Shown here: one piece after another, positions 6,279-6,397 of the stretch
How positions within the stretch are numbered: the stretch's first letter is position 1
Layout of the letters: each line of letters begins with the position of its first letter
Source of the DNA: Oscillospiraceae bacterium
Lineage (GTDB): Bacteria; Bacillota; Clostridia; Oscillospirales; Oscillospiraceae
Length of the DNA: 6,397 nucleotides
Direction of reading: 5' to 3'
NCBI GenBank assembly: GCA_902802215.1
Contig: CADCLH010000130.1
Location: 1-6,397 of the forward strand
Program-made: the position numbers and the translations under genes
The notes under the pieces: generated by a model
The model's database searches: none
The model's input: the letters and a program-made list of their open reading frames with translations, nothing else
Told to the model about the DNA's origin: nothing

Positions 6279-6397
6279 ATGAGCGAAGCAAACAGCACTG
6301 CGGTGCAGGAAAAGCCGAGAAAGAAGAGACGTTCCCTGTGGTGGCTGAACCTGCTGCTGACCCTGATCGTGTTCGGCGGCGGCGTGGTCCTCGGCCT
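6279..6397 (+). CDS. N-terminus of a membrane-anchored protein, function unknown (partial)
   Basis: An ATG at 6279 is preceded by AAAGGGG (6264-6270) with an 8-nt spacer, a strong ribosome site. The frame stays open to the window end for 39 full codons. Residues 1-18 are hydrophilic and end in a basic patch, KPRKKRR (12-18). Residues 20-39 (LWWLNLLLTLIVFGGGVVLG) form a single hydrophobic helix. By the positive-inside rule the N-terminus would lie in the cytoplasm, with the rest outside or in further membrane segments. I do not recognise the family, and the piece is too short to name. It is not rpsO, the usual gene after ribF in Bacillus. The 21-nt gap after ribF suggests it belongs to the same transcript. 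Confidence 0.75.
   Translation, partial: MSEANSTAVQEKPRKKRRSLWWLNLLLTLIVFGGGVVLG

Overview
The window is a compact, same-strand gene cluster for translation initiation, ribosome assembly and RNA metabolism. It belongs to a GC-rich bacterium. The order rnpM (ylxR) - ylxQ (L7Ae family) - infB - rbfA - nrnA - truB - ribF is the classic Firmicutes nusA/infB operon in its clostridial form, with nrnA placed between rbfA and truB. The high GC content, strong G/C-ending codon use and good purine-rich Shine-Dalgarno sites suggest a GC-rich clostridial lineage of the Oscillospiraceae type. This assignment is inferred from gene order and composition only.

Layout: 3-89 is the 3' end of an unidentified upstream gene. 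Then come rnpM (120-392), ylxQ (382-822), infB (813-3200), a 60-nt gap holding a perfect 11-bp hairpin (3216-3242), rbfA (3261-3629), nrnA (3619-4554), a broken truB (4551-5359), ribF (5361-6257), and the first 39 codons of a membrane-anchored protein that runs off the window (6279-end). No stretch over 300 bases lacks a gene. Most junctions overlap by 4-11 nt or are separated by 1-30 nt, so co-transcription and translational coupling are likely. No convincing promoter is visible inside the window.

The products fit together. IF2 places initiator fMet-tRNA on the ribosome, RbfA matures the 30S subunit, RnpM and the L7Ae-like protein bind structured RNA, NrnA degrades very short RNAs and pAp, TruB would make pseudouridine 55 in tRNA, and RibF makes FMN and FAD.

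I see no undescribed system here. The one clear anomaly is truB: its two halves are in different frames, and about 20 codons covering the conserved SKGTYIRT-type motif are missing. It is either a real pseudogene or an assembly deletion. Lesser points are the hairpin before rbfA, a highly basic tail on YlxQ, an unusual cysteine cluster in the IF2 C-terminal domain, and an upstream fragment that does not look like the expected NusA.
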